Source of the DNA: Megascapheus bottae
Taxonomy: Eukaryota; Chordata; Mammalia; Rodentia; Geomyidae
Assembly (NCBI GenBank): GCA_024803745.1
Contig: JANJXV010000188.1
Span: 620,001 to 684,000, forward strand
Length of the DNA: 64,000 nucleotides
Reading direction: 5' to 3'
A program made the position numbers and the translations under genes. The notes beneath the pieces are model-generated. The model was not told the origin of the DNA. It saw only the letters and a list, made by a program, of their open reading frames with translations, and searched no databases. Shown piece after piece: positions 45,528 to 57,449 of the stretch. The number at the start of each line of letters is the position of its first letter. The stretch's first letter is position 1.

Positions 45528-46705
45528 TATGAAAAAGCTGCTCTCAACCCCCCCAACCTTCAAAAGACGACTTTTAGTCCTTCTGGACTTTGCAGACGTG
45601 AAGAGGTTGCCAACGTATGATACAGTAGAGGTAGAAAGTCACCCTTGTTGTCAGGGCCTATTTTCTGTTTTGTGGATGGAGGGCGTGGAACAGAAGAGAA
45701 GAAGAGGCTATCGTCGAATACGATCCAGTGACAGTCACGGATCTGTGTGCATCTCATCCCCCTCGCTGTATATAGAGTTGACTGTGCTTAAGTATCTTTT
45801 ATGTTCTGAAGGGCCTGATGTATTTTTAAAGTAGGAGTAGGGGAATAACACATTGTGTAAACATCTGTCTTATAAGCCTTGTGAAATGCATGGGGTGGGG
45901 GGAGAGGGGGACAGTCCAACACTTGAGTTGTAGGCATGGTGCTTTGTAGGCCCTGGTTCCCAGGAGAAAGAAATGTAAAGAGGGCCACACCAGTGCTTAC
46001 AGTGAAAAGTAACATTGTCCCATTTTGTTCTAATTTCTTGTGTATATAGTGTATATAAAGGACAAAGACGTCCTAAAGTACATCTAGGCTTTCTAGATGT
46101 TAAAGAGGTTGCCAGTGTATGACAAAAATAGTTAGTAGACTTTGTATGTTTTGTGTTAAAAATCTCTAAAAAAGGTCTTCTGAAAATTTGAGCATTCTAG
46201 CATACTGGGTAGGTGGACAAAGGTTCTAGAATGCTCATATTTTGAAGACACTTTTCAGATTATAATTTGTTACATATGTGCAGTCAGTGAAGACTGCTAT
46301 GTATATAGTGGACGAACTGAGTCCTTACTTGAAAACATCTAGTCTGTCTAGATGTTTAGAAGCGCCCAATGTATGTTAAATGTAGAGATAGTAAAATAAT
46401 CACATTTTAGATATCTTTTTGCTAACATTCACATGAAACACTTGTCTTTTAAGGAATGGAATGGGGAAACCACCACTGTGAGCAGAATGGCATGTACTGC
46501 CTGTACTCATTCATTGGTTTGGAGGAGGTGGAAGGGAGCAATTGTGAAAGGTCATATGCTAGTGTGTTCATACCTGGACATCCTCAGGTGCCATTTTTCT
46601 ATAGTGTGCATTTTGTTTTGCTGTGTATATAGTGTATATATAATGGACAAATAAAGTCCAAATTTTGCAGCATCTAGTCTCTAGATGTTAAAGAGGTTGC
46701 CAGTA
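45520..46705 (+). repeat. Tandem A/B module array (right arm)
   Basis: Mirror of the CpG-proximal half of the left array (18190-19470): A cores near 45590, 46090 and 46675, B cores near 45800 and 46350. It ends abruptly inside an A core, while the left array continues for another 1.4 kb. Confidence 0.88.
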
Positions 46706-46984
46706 TAGATTTCAATTTATTATTGAGTAGGATATGCACACCATGACAAGAATATGTAATGCTTTCCATTTGGTTGGGAAGCCAATAAAATAAAAGATTT
46801 TAGAGTTCCAGAAGCCCTATTGAAGTCTTGACCCCCAACAACCTTAAACCCCCCATTAGTCCCCACCAACTAAAGCTTTTACCACCTCTCAGCAGTGCCA
46901 GAATAGAGACTACGCTTTTCACACATGGTCCACACTGAATTACAACACCATTGTAAGCAATTATTCTTTCTTTGTTTCTTTTCT
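46706..46984. other. DNA flanking the right arm boundary, unassigned
   Basis: C- and A-rich sequence ('caaccttaaaccccccatta') without a recognised repeat and with no mirror in the left flank. Confidence 0.4.
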
Positions 46985-47215
46985 TTTTCTTTCTTTAGTT
47001 ATGGCACTTGAACTCAGAACCTGGGTGCTGTCTCTGAGCATCTTTGTGCTCACTTAAGCCACAGTATCACTTTCAGCTTTTAAATGGCTAATTGGAGATA
47101 AGAGTCTTACTGAATACTTTTCTGCCCCAGCTGGCTTCAAACTGCAGTTTCCCCAGACCTCAGCTCCCTGAGGAGCTAGGATTGCAAGCATGAGCCACCT
47201 GCACCCAGCTTGTTT
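46985..47215 (-). mobile_element. Reverse B1-like/Geo SINE
   Basis: 'ggcacttgaactcagaacct', 'ctcacttaagccacagtatc' and 'gaggagctaggattgcaagc'. Confidence 0.85.
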
Positions 47216-47439
47216 AACCATTATTATTAAGTCACTCTATCAGGTCCTGTTTCATCTCATTTCAATAAAGTCTGCAATCTTGCTCTTTTCTGGGTTTTTG
47301 GTCTGGCTTCTGTTATTCTAGTTGTTACATTTTATTGTACTTTATCTAATTGTTTTGGTGAGGAAAGTCACTAAGAGAATACAATATTCTCTTTTGTTTT
47401 CTCTATTAAAACATCAGCTCTATCTCCTGTCTGTGTGCC

Positions 47440-47544
<105 letters not shown>

Positions 47545-48120
47545 TTTCTCGGGCACTGACAATCTTGTATTTTTAACTTTTAATATCTAGTCAGGTTAAT
47601 ATTGTACTATTTCACACCTGACATCTCCACTTCAGATTTTATAATGATCCACTCTACCCTTCACACCTCCTATGGAACGTTTTTTGAATGTATTAATTAA
47701 ATAATAGTGTAATTTCATATGAACAAATCTTTCTTAGTGCTGGGTCATTTCCTGTGTCTAAATACATAGGGAATCCTATCTTTTGAGATTATGCTTTGTA
47801 GTACTTTGAATAGAAATGATAAGCAGAGAAAAGGGATATTCCTTTATTGCATAACTCCACAATTTCTTTTACCATTGCCTTCCTTTATTTCCTATGTATC
47901 TGTTTCATATATGACTTCTCTTTGGCTTTAAAGGTGTTATTGAAAATTTCTTCTATTGAGCAACAAATTCTCATTTTTGTATATTTTTATGAACCATGCC
48001 TTTGGAAGAAGGTTTTCAACTTACACAGAATTCTGGTTTGACTGACCTTCCCTGCCAAAGAGCACAGTAAGGATGTCATTGCACTATGGGCTGCTCTTTG
48101 GGGAGTGGGTAGGGATAGTA
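47545..48120. other. Unassigned AT-rich stretch
   Basis: No gene recognised. It may contain old L1-like antisense sequence, but I cannot delimit it. Confidence 0.35.
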
Positions 48121-48121
48121 A

Positions 48122-48355
48122 GTGCTGTGGCTTGAATTTAAGGCATGAATACTGTCCCTTACCTTTTTGACCAAGGCTAGCACTCTACCACTTGAGTCAT
48201 ACCTCCACTTTTGCCTTTTTGGTGATTTGTAATAGAACTCTTATGGACATTCCTGTCTGTGCTGGCTTTGAGCTGTAATTTTCAGATCTCAGTTTCCCGA
48301 GTAGCCAGAAATATAGACTTGAACAACTTGAACTTGACTGAGCTACTGTGTGCCT
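48122..48355 (-). mobile_element. Reverse SINE, diverged
   Basis: 'gtggcttgaatttaaggcat', 'ctctaccacttgagtcatac' and 'gtagccagaaatatagac'. Confidence 0.7.
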
Positions 48356-48602
48356 AATGTGACATTTTCCTCACCTGAATAATGGCAATATTCCCTTCTG
48401 TTTTGATTTCAACAATTTGATAACAATATACGTAGGAATGCATTTTCTTCTGGTTATCCCGCTAGGATTCCATTGAGTTTCTATCTGTAAGTCAATGTCT
48501 TCCATCAAATGCAACATTTTGGTGTTTGTAAAGCATCTCGCATTTTCTGTATCCTTATCAATCTATTTTTCTTTTAGAGACCCCATCCACACAGGTATTT
48601 GA

Positions 48603-48606
<4 letters not shown>

Positions 48607-48653
<47 letters not shown>
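48607..48653. repeat. (CA)n microsatellite
   Basis: A perfect CA tract of about 46 bp. Confidence 0.96.
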
Positions 48654-48654
<1 letters not shown>

Positions 48655-48819
48655 CTCTGTATAGCCCAAGGCTCTATTTAATGATTTTAGTTATTTAGAC
48701 ATTCTTCAGGTTGGATGATTACCTGACTCCGTCATCTCTTTTTTTTTGTTCTCTATCACCAATCTGCTAATAGGGTGATTCACGTGATTTTTTCATATCT
48801 ACTTTATTCATAATAATTT

Positions 48820-48935
48820 TTAGAGCCATGCCTGTAATTTCACCTACTCAGGAGGTTGAAATTCAAGGATCATGGGTCAAAGCCATCCCAGGAAGAAAAA
48901 TCTGAGACTTTTATCTTCTAACTTTTAATTAGAAA
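48820..48935 (+). mobile_element. B1-like SINE left half
   Basis: 'atgcctgtaatttcacctac', 'tcaaagccatcccaggaaga' and 'gagacttttatcttc'. The right monomer is missing. Confidence 0.65.
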
Positions 48936-48939
48936 GAGG

Positions 48940-50000
48940 GGGTATTTGATTAGTTCTTCATTGTTTCTTGTGATGATACCTGATTTCTTTACCCTTTTTG
49001 ATAATGTTTCCTTCCATTATTCAAACAGATTTCCTTAGCTTCTTCAAGCACTTTTATAGCAGTTTTGTGGAACATTTGTTCTGGATTCCTCCTGTTCAAA
49101 CCATATTAAGGGTCACCTTTTCATTAGTCTCCATTGAGTTCCCCAAAGCCTGTATCTATGTATCACACTGTATACACTCTGTCCATGCTCAGTAATGGTT
49201 GTTGCATATTAGACATCATTGTGCTTGCTTGTCTGGTCTTTGGATTCAGTTATCTTCTTCCAAAGACTGTTAACTTTCTTCTTGGAAATTTGACTACTGC
49301 CTGCTCCCCTTAGAACTACATAGGATTGATATATTCTCCATTGTGGAAGATCTATTGACAACCAAACCCTCTTCCTTAGCTTCACTAAATTGGGAAAATG
49401 CAAGCTCCAAATTCTCTTTTTCCTCTGCATTGTGGTCAAGTTTGCTTTTGGACTTTGTTTCAGAGAGGTCTAAAATAAATCCTACTTCAAGTTCAAATCT
49501 CGCTGCGAGACAGTGCCTAAAAGCATCCAAACTCCCACATCCCAGCAAAATGCTTGATCTGTACTCCATTCTAACTCATATCTGAATTCACAGAATGTAT
49601 CTCTTCATCAAGGACCTACAAGGACTCAGGACAAAACCTCTGCCCAAATCCCTAACATCCCAGTGCCTATTTTAAAAATTACATTACTTTTAGCTTCATC
49701 AAATTCTAATATCTGCCACTTTGATCAAGGATAATTACTATTCCACTCTTGGAATCCAGCCTACTACACTGCCTTCAAGAAATCCTGAAAGATACTTCAG
49801 GCTGGGAAGGGTCGCACCTGATGAATTATACTTCTTTTGGAGAAACTGCCTTACGGTTTTCAAAAATAACATTTCTACCATTTCTTACCCTTATTAGCAG
49901 TGAAAACGCTTCAAAGAACTCGCCAACGTATGTTTTCTATTTTTATGGTGAGAGCTTATGATCCTAATGTTTAAGGTGGGGTTCCCTGCTCCCCCCCATC
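48940..50000. other. Unassigned stretch
   Basis: A minus-strand frame at 49294-49569 (91 aa) is acidic and Ser/Glu-rich with no recognised family. No neighbouring gene structure. Confidence 0.35.
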
Positions 50001-50009
50001 CGGGTTTGG

Positions 50010-50190
50010 TATGCAGTGATGTTGAATATCTTTTTATATGTCTATTAATCATGTGTATGTTTTCATGGAATTTTGTTTAATGGGTCATTTTGGTTTTTGC
50101 TGTTTTGAGGTGTAGGAGTTCTTGATGTATTTTGATTATAAGCCCCTTATCAGATATTCTAATTTTTCACAATAAGCAAATGAAGTTTTT
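50010..50190 (-). mobile_element. Ancient LINE-1 ORF2 fragment
   Basis: 'gttgaatatctttttatatg', 'gagttcttgatgtattttga' and 'aagccccttatcagat' are the antisense of the L1 ORF2 segment that also appears, much better preserved, at about 5090-5260. Confidence 0.6.
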
Positions 50191-50202
50191 TTTGTTTATT
50201 TG

Positions 50203-50204
<2 letters not shown>

Positions 50205-50257
<53 letters not shown>
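50205..50257. repeat. (TG)n microsatellite
   Basis: A perfect TG tract adjoining a reverse SINE fragment. Confidence 0.95.
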
Positions 50258-50259
<2 letters not shown>

Positions 50260-50392
50260 TAAGGCTTGAACTATGAGCTTTATGCCTCTGAGCATTTTTG
50301 CTCATGGCTAGCATTCTACTACTTGAGCCACAGTCTCACTTCTAGTATTTTTTTGTGTGTGTTGTTAATTGTAGATAAGATTTTCACAGACT
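50258..50392 (-). mobile_element. Reverse SINE fragment
   Basis: 'cctaaggcttgaactatgag' and 'gcattctactacttgagcca'. It is interrupted on the right by the next SINE. Confidence 0.7.
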
Positions 50393-50560
50393 TGGGCCAG
50401 GAGTTTAGACTAGTGGTAGAGTGCTTGCCTAGCATGCACAAAGAGGCAGGTTCAATTCCTCAGTATTGCATACATAGAAAAAAGCCAAAAATGGTGCTGT
50501 GGCTCAAGTAGTAGAGCCCTAGTCTTGAGAAAGCCCAAGGACAGTGCCCAGGCAATCTCA
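50393..50560 (+). mobile_element. IDL-Geo SINE
   Basis: 'gggccaggagtttagactag', 'gtgcttgcctagcatgcaca', 'gctgtggctcaagtagtaga' and 'gagaaagcccaaggacagtg'. The 3' end is truncated. Confidence 0.87.
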
Positions 50561-50564
50561 GCTC

Positions 50565-51650
50565 TCATCCTCCTAGATAGATAGGATTAGCCTAGCCACC
50601 AAATAAAGTTCTAGTTATGTCAATGACATCCTGCCCATGCACTGATGAAAATTTTCCAGGGGATTTCCACCCTGTATAGCAGGAAGAGACACCCAGCACC
50701 TTTAAGGTTGCAATCAGATCCTTGTCTACTTCCCTTTACTAAGGTATTTTACCATGTAACGTAGGACCTGGGCATATTTGACTTCAGAATATTTGTACCT
50801 GCCAGATACCTGGATTTTAACAGGTTCCACTTTTCATATGACCATCTCTTTCTCAGTTGTAGAATTCATCTTACGTATTATTTCAGGAAGCTAGTGTCTC
50901 TGCCCCTCCTCCCATGGATTTCCGGCACAAGGTCCTACCAATTGACTTTCTGTTAATACCCACAGTCCTAGATTTTTTCTGTTTACTTATTTAGATGTCC
51001 TAATTTTTCTGCTGTGAAGGGAGCCACTTGCCTGCCTTGATGTGATATATGAACTATCCAGAAAGGACTGTCTCCCTCATTCACTCTGGTGTGTTACCTT
51101 GACAAAACTTCAACACTCACAAATGCATTGGCTTTGCTAATCATGTTTGTAGCTCAAAAGTAATCTCAGTAGCTCTCAAAGGGCGACTTTGATAAAATTA
51201 TACATTTTGTGCTTGGTAAAGCTTTGAAATCTGAAACACAGTAAGATGATGGTCCATGTTATTAAATATTGATCTGAAAGTGGAACCCAAATCTGATTAA
51301 GGTCTATATAGCATATATTAGGATGAAGGGAACATGCTAACTGAAATGGCTTTGTGATAGGATTAATTGAACTGACCCTCTTTCTTAACAGAACGGGCTG
51401 GTAGTTATGATCTTTGCCCTGTACTTAAAATAATCTACTTAGACTCCTGACTTGTCACTCGCTGGCACTGCCTTACTGGTAACTTAATCTCTGCAAATCT
51501 CTGTAGCAATGAAAGGTTCAATTCACTTTGCACAAGGACCTAGATACCAAGTAGAAACTCAGTCAGTGTGAGCCATTGCTTTTTATTGGTAATGTTTCTA
51601 GGATGAGTTTTGTTTTTATTAGACACATTGAAAGAAAATCTATTAAAAGT
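50565..51650. other. Unassigned intergenic stretch
   Basis: No recognised genes or repeats. Confidence 0.45.
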
Positions 51651-51654
51651 GATT

Positions 51655-51848
51655 AAGGGCTGGGAGCCTGGCTTAGTGGTAGAGTGCTTGCCTCGCATGC
51701 ACAAAGCCCTGGGTTTGATTCCTCAGTACCGCATACCTAGTAAAGGCTGGAAGATGTGCGGTGACTCAAGTGGTAGGGCTCTAACCTTGAGAAAGCACAA
51801 GGACAGTGCCCAAGCCATGAGTTCAAGTCCCAGAACTAACAAAAAATA
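51655..51848 (+). mobile_element. IDL-Geo SINE
   Basis: 'gggctgggagcctggcttag', 'gtgcttgcctcgcatgcaca', 'gtttgattcctcagtaccgc', 'gactcaagtggtagggctct' and 'gagttcaagtcccagaacta'. Complete. Confidence 0.92.
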
Positions 51849-51964
51849 AATGATTAAGCAAATGAAAACAAATGAGAAATATAAACAAGCTATAATTTTT
51901 ACCTACTAAAACCTGCCTCTTTAGCTGAGTCTCTCCCCACACTCCCAGCCTAGGCTTCATTCTT

Positions 51965-52170
51965 TTTGGATACTGGAGGTTGAACTCAGTGTTTGCACTT
52001 GCTAGGCAGATGCTCTATGACTCTAGCCATGCCCCTAGCCCTTTGGGCACTGGTTATTTTTGAGATAGTCTCATTCTTTTTCCCAGGCTAGACTTGTCCT
52101 GTTCCTCCTTCCTGCGAGAGCTCAGATGACAGGCTCATGTTACCACATGTAGTTTTGGGGGTGAATTGGA
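51965..52170 (-). mobile_element. Reverse ID-like SINE
   Basis: 'tggaggttgaactcagtgtt', 'cacttgctaggcagatgctc' and 'ctctagccatgcccctagcc'. Diverged. Confidence 0.6.
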
Positions 52171-52179
52171 GTCTCACAC

Positions 52180-52850
52180 ACATTTCTAAGGTTGTATCCC
52201 TGGTGGCATGAGTTTGAAGGTTAACCTAGCACTTGCCTCCTATGAAGGAAAACAGAAGCATAGCAAAGAGAATAGAATGTTTCGTGTTTCCGTGCAGGTG
52301 TCTCATACTTCTAACCCCATACTGGATCTGTCCTTTGCAGTATTTTGATTGCCTGTGAACTAGAAGACTGGATTACTCTTGCTTTTCTCCTACCCTCAGC
52401 ACTACTATCTGTACTTTGTCTTCAGTACCTACCTATTTTGTGGTCTAAGAATAAAAAAAGGAAGGATGTATGGGGGAAAAAAGAGGGAGTCAGGAAAAGT
52501 AGAAGTTTTCTCAAATCCAATTGCTCATATCATAGTGTTATTACTACATTGAATTCCTTGCCTTTTCTTTTTCAGTAGCACTTCTTAAAATAACCTAAAC
52601 CTATGAGCCATGAAACTGGGAAAGAAATGAAATCAGAGGTAATCTGATTTTGCTCTTACTCCCTTTGCAATTGTCTCTGAAACAGTTGAGAACAACTGAG
52701 AGACCATGGCACATGGGAGAAATAAAGTGTGCTATGTCAGATGCAGCATGTATAGCTAAGGCACAGATGTGTTTTAAGGCAAGCCTTGTTGTGAAGTTTC
52801 TGGAAAGAATTTAGGGTGAAATTTTCTCTCTATCCTCCACCATCAAGAGA
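52180..52850. other. Unassigned stretch
   Basis: A 77-codon frame (52345-52578) without recognised features. No repeats identified. Confidence 0.4.
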
Positions 52851-52854
52851 CCCA

Positions 52855-53255
52855 TCCTAGCAGAGATTTGCAATAGAGCAAAACCTTGATACAAAAAGCC
52901 ATATAGTAAGACACTAAATGAAAGGATCTGTAGGATATAGAAACATAAGCCATATAATGAATGATTGTTGTTCTTAAGGTACTATGTTATCTTTCATCTC
53001 TTTTGCTGTCCTTTGGTTATCTCATATTGTTACAGTATCTCACTTTGTTACCTGATATATCGCATATATTTGTATTTGGTTATTTGAAATTGGATAGGAA
53101 AGGGGGGAAAACAAGATGAGGGGTGGGGGTGGGGGGAGGGAAATGGGGACCAAGACATGTGAAAGGGTATTAATGTATGGAAATTAATGCACCATCTATC
53201 TGGCAAATATCATGTAACCCTTCTATTAATTACAATAATAAATATATGAAAAAAG
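52855..53255 (+). mobile_element. LINE-1 3' UTR insertion
   Basis: 'catatagtaagacactaaat', 'gtcctttggttatctcatat', a G-rich 'gggtgggggtggggggaggg' block and 'atcatgtaacccttctatta', then an A-rich end. Sense copy of the 3' UTR seen in antisense at 5480-5990 and 14320-14690. Confidence 0.85.
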
Positions 53256-53259
53256 AGAC

Positions 53260-53846
53260 CCATCCCTCAGAGTGTCAATTGCGCTTTTTCAACTTCTTCA
53301 TCCTGTATGCCTCCTGTGGCTGAAGAAAGACCTTTCCATCACAGATAAGTGTGCTTACTAATTACCCTGAAGGCTTTCAGTAGCCAGACAATGGTGAAAT
53401 TATACTGAATTGATAAGATAAATTAGGACAGGAGCAAAATATGACTTTAAAACAACAGAGATTCCCAAGAAAATATAGTTGGTCTAGTTGGTCTTCTGAG
53501 TCCATAAACTTCCTATTCATGGATTCATCCAGATTAAAAATATTAGAAAAACATGTGCCTGACCTGAGTAAATAGACATTTTTGCCATTATACCTCAAAC
53601 CATTCAATATGACAGTTATTTAAACAGCTCTTATATTGTAATGGGTATAAGTAAACTAGAGATAATATAAAGTATCTGGAAAAATAGGCTAAGCTTATAT
53701 GAAAATTTTATATAAGAGTCTTGAACATGTAGTTCTAGGGTAACTGACTGGTGGCAGAATCAATGTCTTTGAAGTCACTGAGAAGCACCATTTACTTTTG
53801 CCTTTGTTCTGGTGATGTGCATCCAGCCCTGTGTTCCATTTTTCTG

Positions 53847-53850
<4 letters not shown>
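53260..53850. other. Unassigned stretch
   Basis: No recognised gene or repeat; a 76-codon minus frame is unsupported. Confidence 0.4.

Positions 53851-53887
<37 letters not shown>
53851..53887. repeat. (GT)n microsatellite
   Basis: A perfect GT tract of about 37 bp. Confidence 0.93.
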
Positions 53888-53888
<1 letters not shown>

Positions 53889-54217
53889 ATGTATGTACCT
53901 ACAAGTATGTGGGTTGAGGTTTTGTCTATGAGTTCTGTGTATGTCAATATCTGAAAAGGCCTACAGCGGCAGGCAAGGCTATACAACCTTCAACCTTCAA
54001 GACTACCCTGGTCTGGTAAATGTCAGAGAGCATTTATGCTCACTGTTACCCTCACAAATTGAAAACATACTAATTTGTGAGGTAATATATTCTATCCCCC
54101 TAGATGTGTTGTCCTTGAAAGGAAAAAGAGAAAAATACAAATAAGTGGGGAAAGTGGAATGCAGAGCTACATGTAAGACAGGAATGATAAATCAGAAAGA
54201 TTATGAATTAAGATACC

Positions 54218-54370
54218 AAGTAGAGCTGGTGTGGTGACATACATCTATAATCTAGCCTATTTAGAAGAGGGGGCGGGAAGATTGTGAATATGAAGGCAGT
54301 GTGAGGGCAGCCAAGACAAAGTCAATGAACCCAAGGCTTTCAGTGGTTTCAGCCTAGAGGCTCAAGTTGC
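54218..54370 (+). mobile_element. Diverged B1-like SINE
   Basis: 'gctggtgtggtgacatacat' and 'ctataatctagcctatttag'. The remainder is poorly conserved and runs into the purine tract. Confidence 0.5.
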
Positions 54371-54371
54371 T

Positions 54372-54603
54372 TGAAAGAGGATCTAAGGAAAGAAGAGAGG
54401 GAGAGTAGGAGGAAGGGAGAGGGGAGGGAGGAAGGGGAGAGGGGAGGAAGAAAGGGAGAGGAGAGGGAGGGAAGGAAGGAGGGAGGAAGGGAAAGAGACA
54501 GAGGAAGGAAGGAAGGAAGGAAGGAAGGAAGGAAGGAAGGAAGGAAGGAAGGAAGGAAGGAAGGAAGGAAAGAAAAGGAAGGGAAGGGAAGGGAAGGGAA
54601 ATG
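54372..54603. repeat. (GGAA)n/(GGGA)n purine tract
   Basis: About 230 bp of almost pure purine on the plus strand, with a perfect GGAA core at 54505-54569. Long Lys/Glu- or Pro/Ser/Phe-rich frames on both strands are artefacts. Confidence 0.96.
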
Positions 54604-54820
54604 ACTGTGGGCACTGAGCTAGTAAAATGGGTCCCACTCTCTGAGACTGGAAAAGTCATGAAAATGGAACATGGAGGACTGGGTGGGCTGAACGCAAGAA
54701 TTGCAGGTGTCTGGGGAAGAACCACTGGGTGAGGGACTGCAGCAGAAGGCACAGATGAGGAGAGGCTTGATTGAGAAAGGGAGTCTGAATATATAGAAAC
54801 CATGTCTGGGTTCCAAATCT

Positions 54821-55016
54821 TTTTTTTTGCCAGTCCTGGGCTTGAGCTCAGAGCCTGAGCACTGTCCTTGGACTTTCTCAAAGCTAGAACTCTACTACTT
54901 GAGCCTCAGCACCACTTCTGGTTTTTTCTATATATGTGGTACCAAGGAATCGAACCCGGGTCTTCGTGCATGCTAGGCAAGCACTTTTACCACTAGGCCA
55001 AACTCCCGGCCCTGGG
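54821..55016 (-). mobile_element. Reverse IDL-Geo SINE, well preserved
   Basis: 'tgccagtcctgggcttgagc', 'ggactttctcaaagctagaa', 'accaaggaatcgaacccggg' and 'accactaggccaaactcccg'. Confidence 0.93.
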
Positions 55017-55409
55017 TCCTTAAGATTTGAGATTCACTCTGTGAGTTGGAACATTTTTTTCCCTTAGACCTCAATGACATAGTGAGCAAAGTTTCAGAAA
55101 TGTCCTTTCATTCACTCCACAATTGTTATTCTCATTTTTACCAACGAGGGCACAGAAGAGTTTGAAACACTAAGAAGCTTGCCTGTGATCTGTTTGACAA
55201 CCTGCGTTCATTTTAGTTTGATCGCACCACCTCTGTCGTGGACTGTATCTCCTATTGCTAATCTGCTTGCTAGGCTTGCAGCCTAGGTAACTTGATATTG
55301 AAGTATGGATCTTGACCGAGGGGGTTGTGAAGTCTCCCTAACATTCTAGGCATGTCAAGATAGGACAAAGCGGGCACAATTTGAAATGTACCACTAAAGA
55401 ACAAGAGTT

Positions 55410-55634
55410 GCCTGGCACTGGTGGCTCACCCTTGTGATCCTAGTTATTAAAGAGGCTGAGATCAGAGAGTCTCAGTTTGAAGCCAGCCCAGGCAAGAAAA
55501 TCTATAAGACATTTCTTGACAGTTAACCTGTAAAAGTCGGGAAGTGGGAGCTGTGGCTCAATTGGTAGAATTCTAGCCTTGAACAAAAAAGCTCAGAAAC
55601 AGCACCTAGGTCCTGAGTTCAAGCCCCAAGACCT

Positions 55635-55686
<52 letters not shown>
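55410..55686 (+). mobile_element. B1-like/Geo SINE with (CA)n tail
   Basis: 'cctggcactggtggctcacc', 'tttgaagccagcccaggcaa', 'gctgtggctcaattggtaga' and 'gagttcaagccccaagacct', then a CA tract at 55637-55686. Confidence 0.92.
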
Positions 55687-55688
<2 letters not shown>

Positions 55689-55879
55689 TAAAGTACTGAC
55701 ATCCATGACGGATTGCCACAAACAATGGACTACGGTTTTCTGTACGGGACATTAAAGCCATTAGATGAGGAAGTTACCACTTCACCTCCCAATGTATCTT
55801 TAACAATGTGACCCTGTATAACTTTCTTAACAGCTCTGAGCTTTCAGGGCTTATGATTTGCTTAGATTTTATTTATTTT

Positions 55880-55965
55880 TGGCAGCACTGGGTTTTGAAC
55901 TCAAGCCCTCATATTAGTCAAGCAAGTGCTTTAGCATTTGAGCCAAACCCTGACCCCATTTTGCT
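55880..55965 (-). mobile_element. Reverse ID-like fragment
   Basis: 'gcactgggttttgaactcaa' and 'caagtgctttagcatttgag'. Confidence 0.55.
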
Positions 55966-55969
55966 CTCA

Positions 55970-57127
55970 TTATGTTCTGAATAAGGGCCCACTCCTTCCC
56001 CAGGTGGTCCATGAAACTAAGATAACAAATGCATATCAATGAAATAAACTTTGGTTTGGTTGAGATTGAGTCTCCTGAAACTTTTATCCCTGTCTAGCCT
56101 CAAAGGGTGAACCTTCCAATCCCAGTCTCCTGGTTGACTGGGGTTATAAATGTCAGCTGCCATGCCCAGGGAGCTTTGATTTCTTTCTCTGGCAAATGAG
56201 AATAATTGTACTGATTGAAACAGCTGCATTCAGAATCAAATGAAAGGGCCTTCTATTCTTTTGTATAAATTAGTGAGTGAGTAGCTCTCCCCCTCTCCAT
56301 AGCCAGTCTCTCTGAATCAGGGTCATTCTGGTATATCCTGCTGGCCCAGTTCTCTGGAAAGTGGAAATAGTAAATCCCAATTTGCTATCCACGATGATCA
56401 AGTCCTAAATGATGCATTCCCAGTGAGATGTGAGGATGGAGGGATTATTCCAAGTGCACAAGCATTTTTAAGTTACTATTCAACCCTTCAGGCTGGTACC
56501 TCAGAGAGGGTGTCAGGTTGGCAGGTCTTGTAGACACAGAAGAAATCTTTAGAATGATCCCTTCAAAAAAATGAGATAGGCTAACAAGGTCACAGGCTCT
56601 CATGGGATACTATTAGCTGAGCATCCTGGGCAGAATCACAGATCAATCAGGAATAGTCTCTGGAAATCCCTGATAAACTCTACCTGTATTCTGCCCCAGA
56701 ATAGGGATGCAGAGCTCTGACCAGTATAGTTTCCCCAGAAATGGGAATGAAGAAAAAGGAAGTCTGGAAAGACCTAAGGCCAAAAAGCAAGGCTAGCATG
56801 GGACCTATGCAGGAGTCAGCTATTAGGGCCAGGGCACTGTCCTCACGATGCCTTAACTAGACTAACGGCCCCTCCTCCACTCTGAAAGAACTGCTGGCCA
56901 TGATCTGCCCAAAGGAGACCCAAGTTAGTAAAGTACATGTTGATTATAGCTGTCCAAATTCAGCTTGTCATTTGACTCATGTTTTATCTCATTAATCCTC
57001 ACACTGATGTTAGGAAGAGATAAAGAGGCCCCAGAGTCCAAATCTAGTCCATAGTCATATATTATGAAAATGCAAAATAAAGAGGAATTTTCTTGGTAAA
57101 TGGTTCAGGCTCAGACATTTTCCAGGT
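55970..57127. other. Unassigned intergenic stretch
   Basis: No recognised gene. 56030-56180 has weak SINE-like wording in antisense ('ggttgagattgagtctc', 'tggttgactggggttataaa'). Confidence 0.4.
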
Positions 57128-57443
57128 CACATTTACTTTGTGGCCACAGTCAGAGTTGACATGAGGTCTGTCAGGGCTGAATGAGGTTGTCACACATCCA
57201 GGCACTGGACTGTGTATGAGACCAAGGGTGAAAGAAACTGTGAGCTGATCAACTGCGTACTTACTTATCTTTCTGCTGAAATTCCACATTTACTTTGTGG
57301 CCACAGTCAGAGTTGACATGAGGTGTTGTCAGGGCTGAATGAGGTTGTCACACATCCAGGCATTGGACTGTATATGAGACCAAGGGTGAAAGAAACTGTG
57401 AGCTGACCAACTGTGTACTTACTTATCTTTCTGCTGAAATTCC
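57128..57443. repeat. Two-copy tandem duplication, 157-bp period
   Basis: 57128-57284 and 57285-57443 are near-identical: both run from 'cacatttactttgtggccac' through 'gggctgaatgaggttgtcac' to 'ctttctgctgaaattcc'. Only a handful of substitutions and a 1-2 base indel separate them, so the event is recent. No gene is affected as far as can be seen. Confidence 0.95.
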
Positions 57444-57449
57444 TAATCT

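Larger units (their letters stand above)
41285..46705 (-). repeat. Right arm of the large palindrome (5.4 kb)
   Basis: Mirror of 18190-24997 lacking the equivalent of 19904-21177. It starts at 'ctctgagttaaattatt' and ends in an array A core at 'gttgccagt'. It contains mirror copies of the TCTG/TG tract (41630-41745), B1-like element, SINEs, CA tract, half CpG island and array. Confidence 0.97.

Noticed and set aside
54354..54881. 175-aa Pro/Ser/Phe-rich frame and its basic partner on the other strand
   Set aside because: Pure translation of a GGAA/GGGA purine tract with a SINE at one end.
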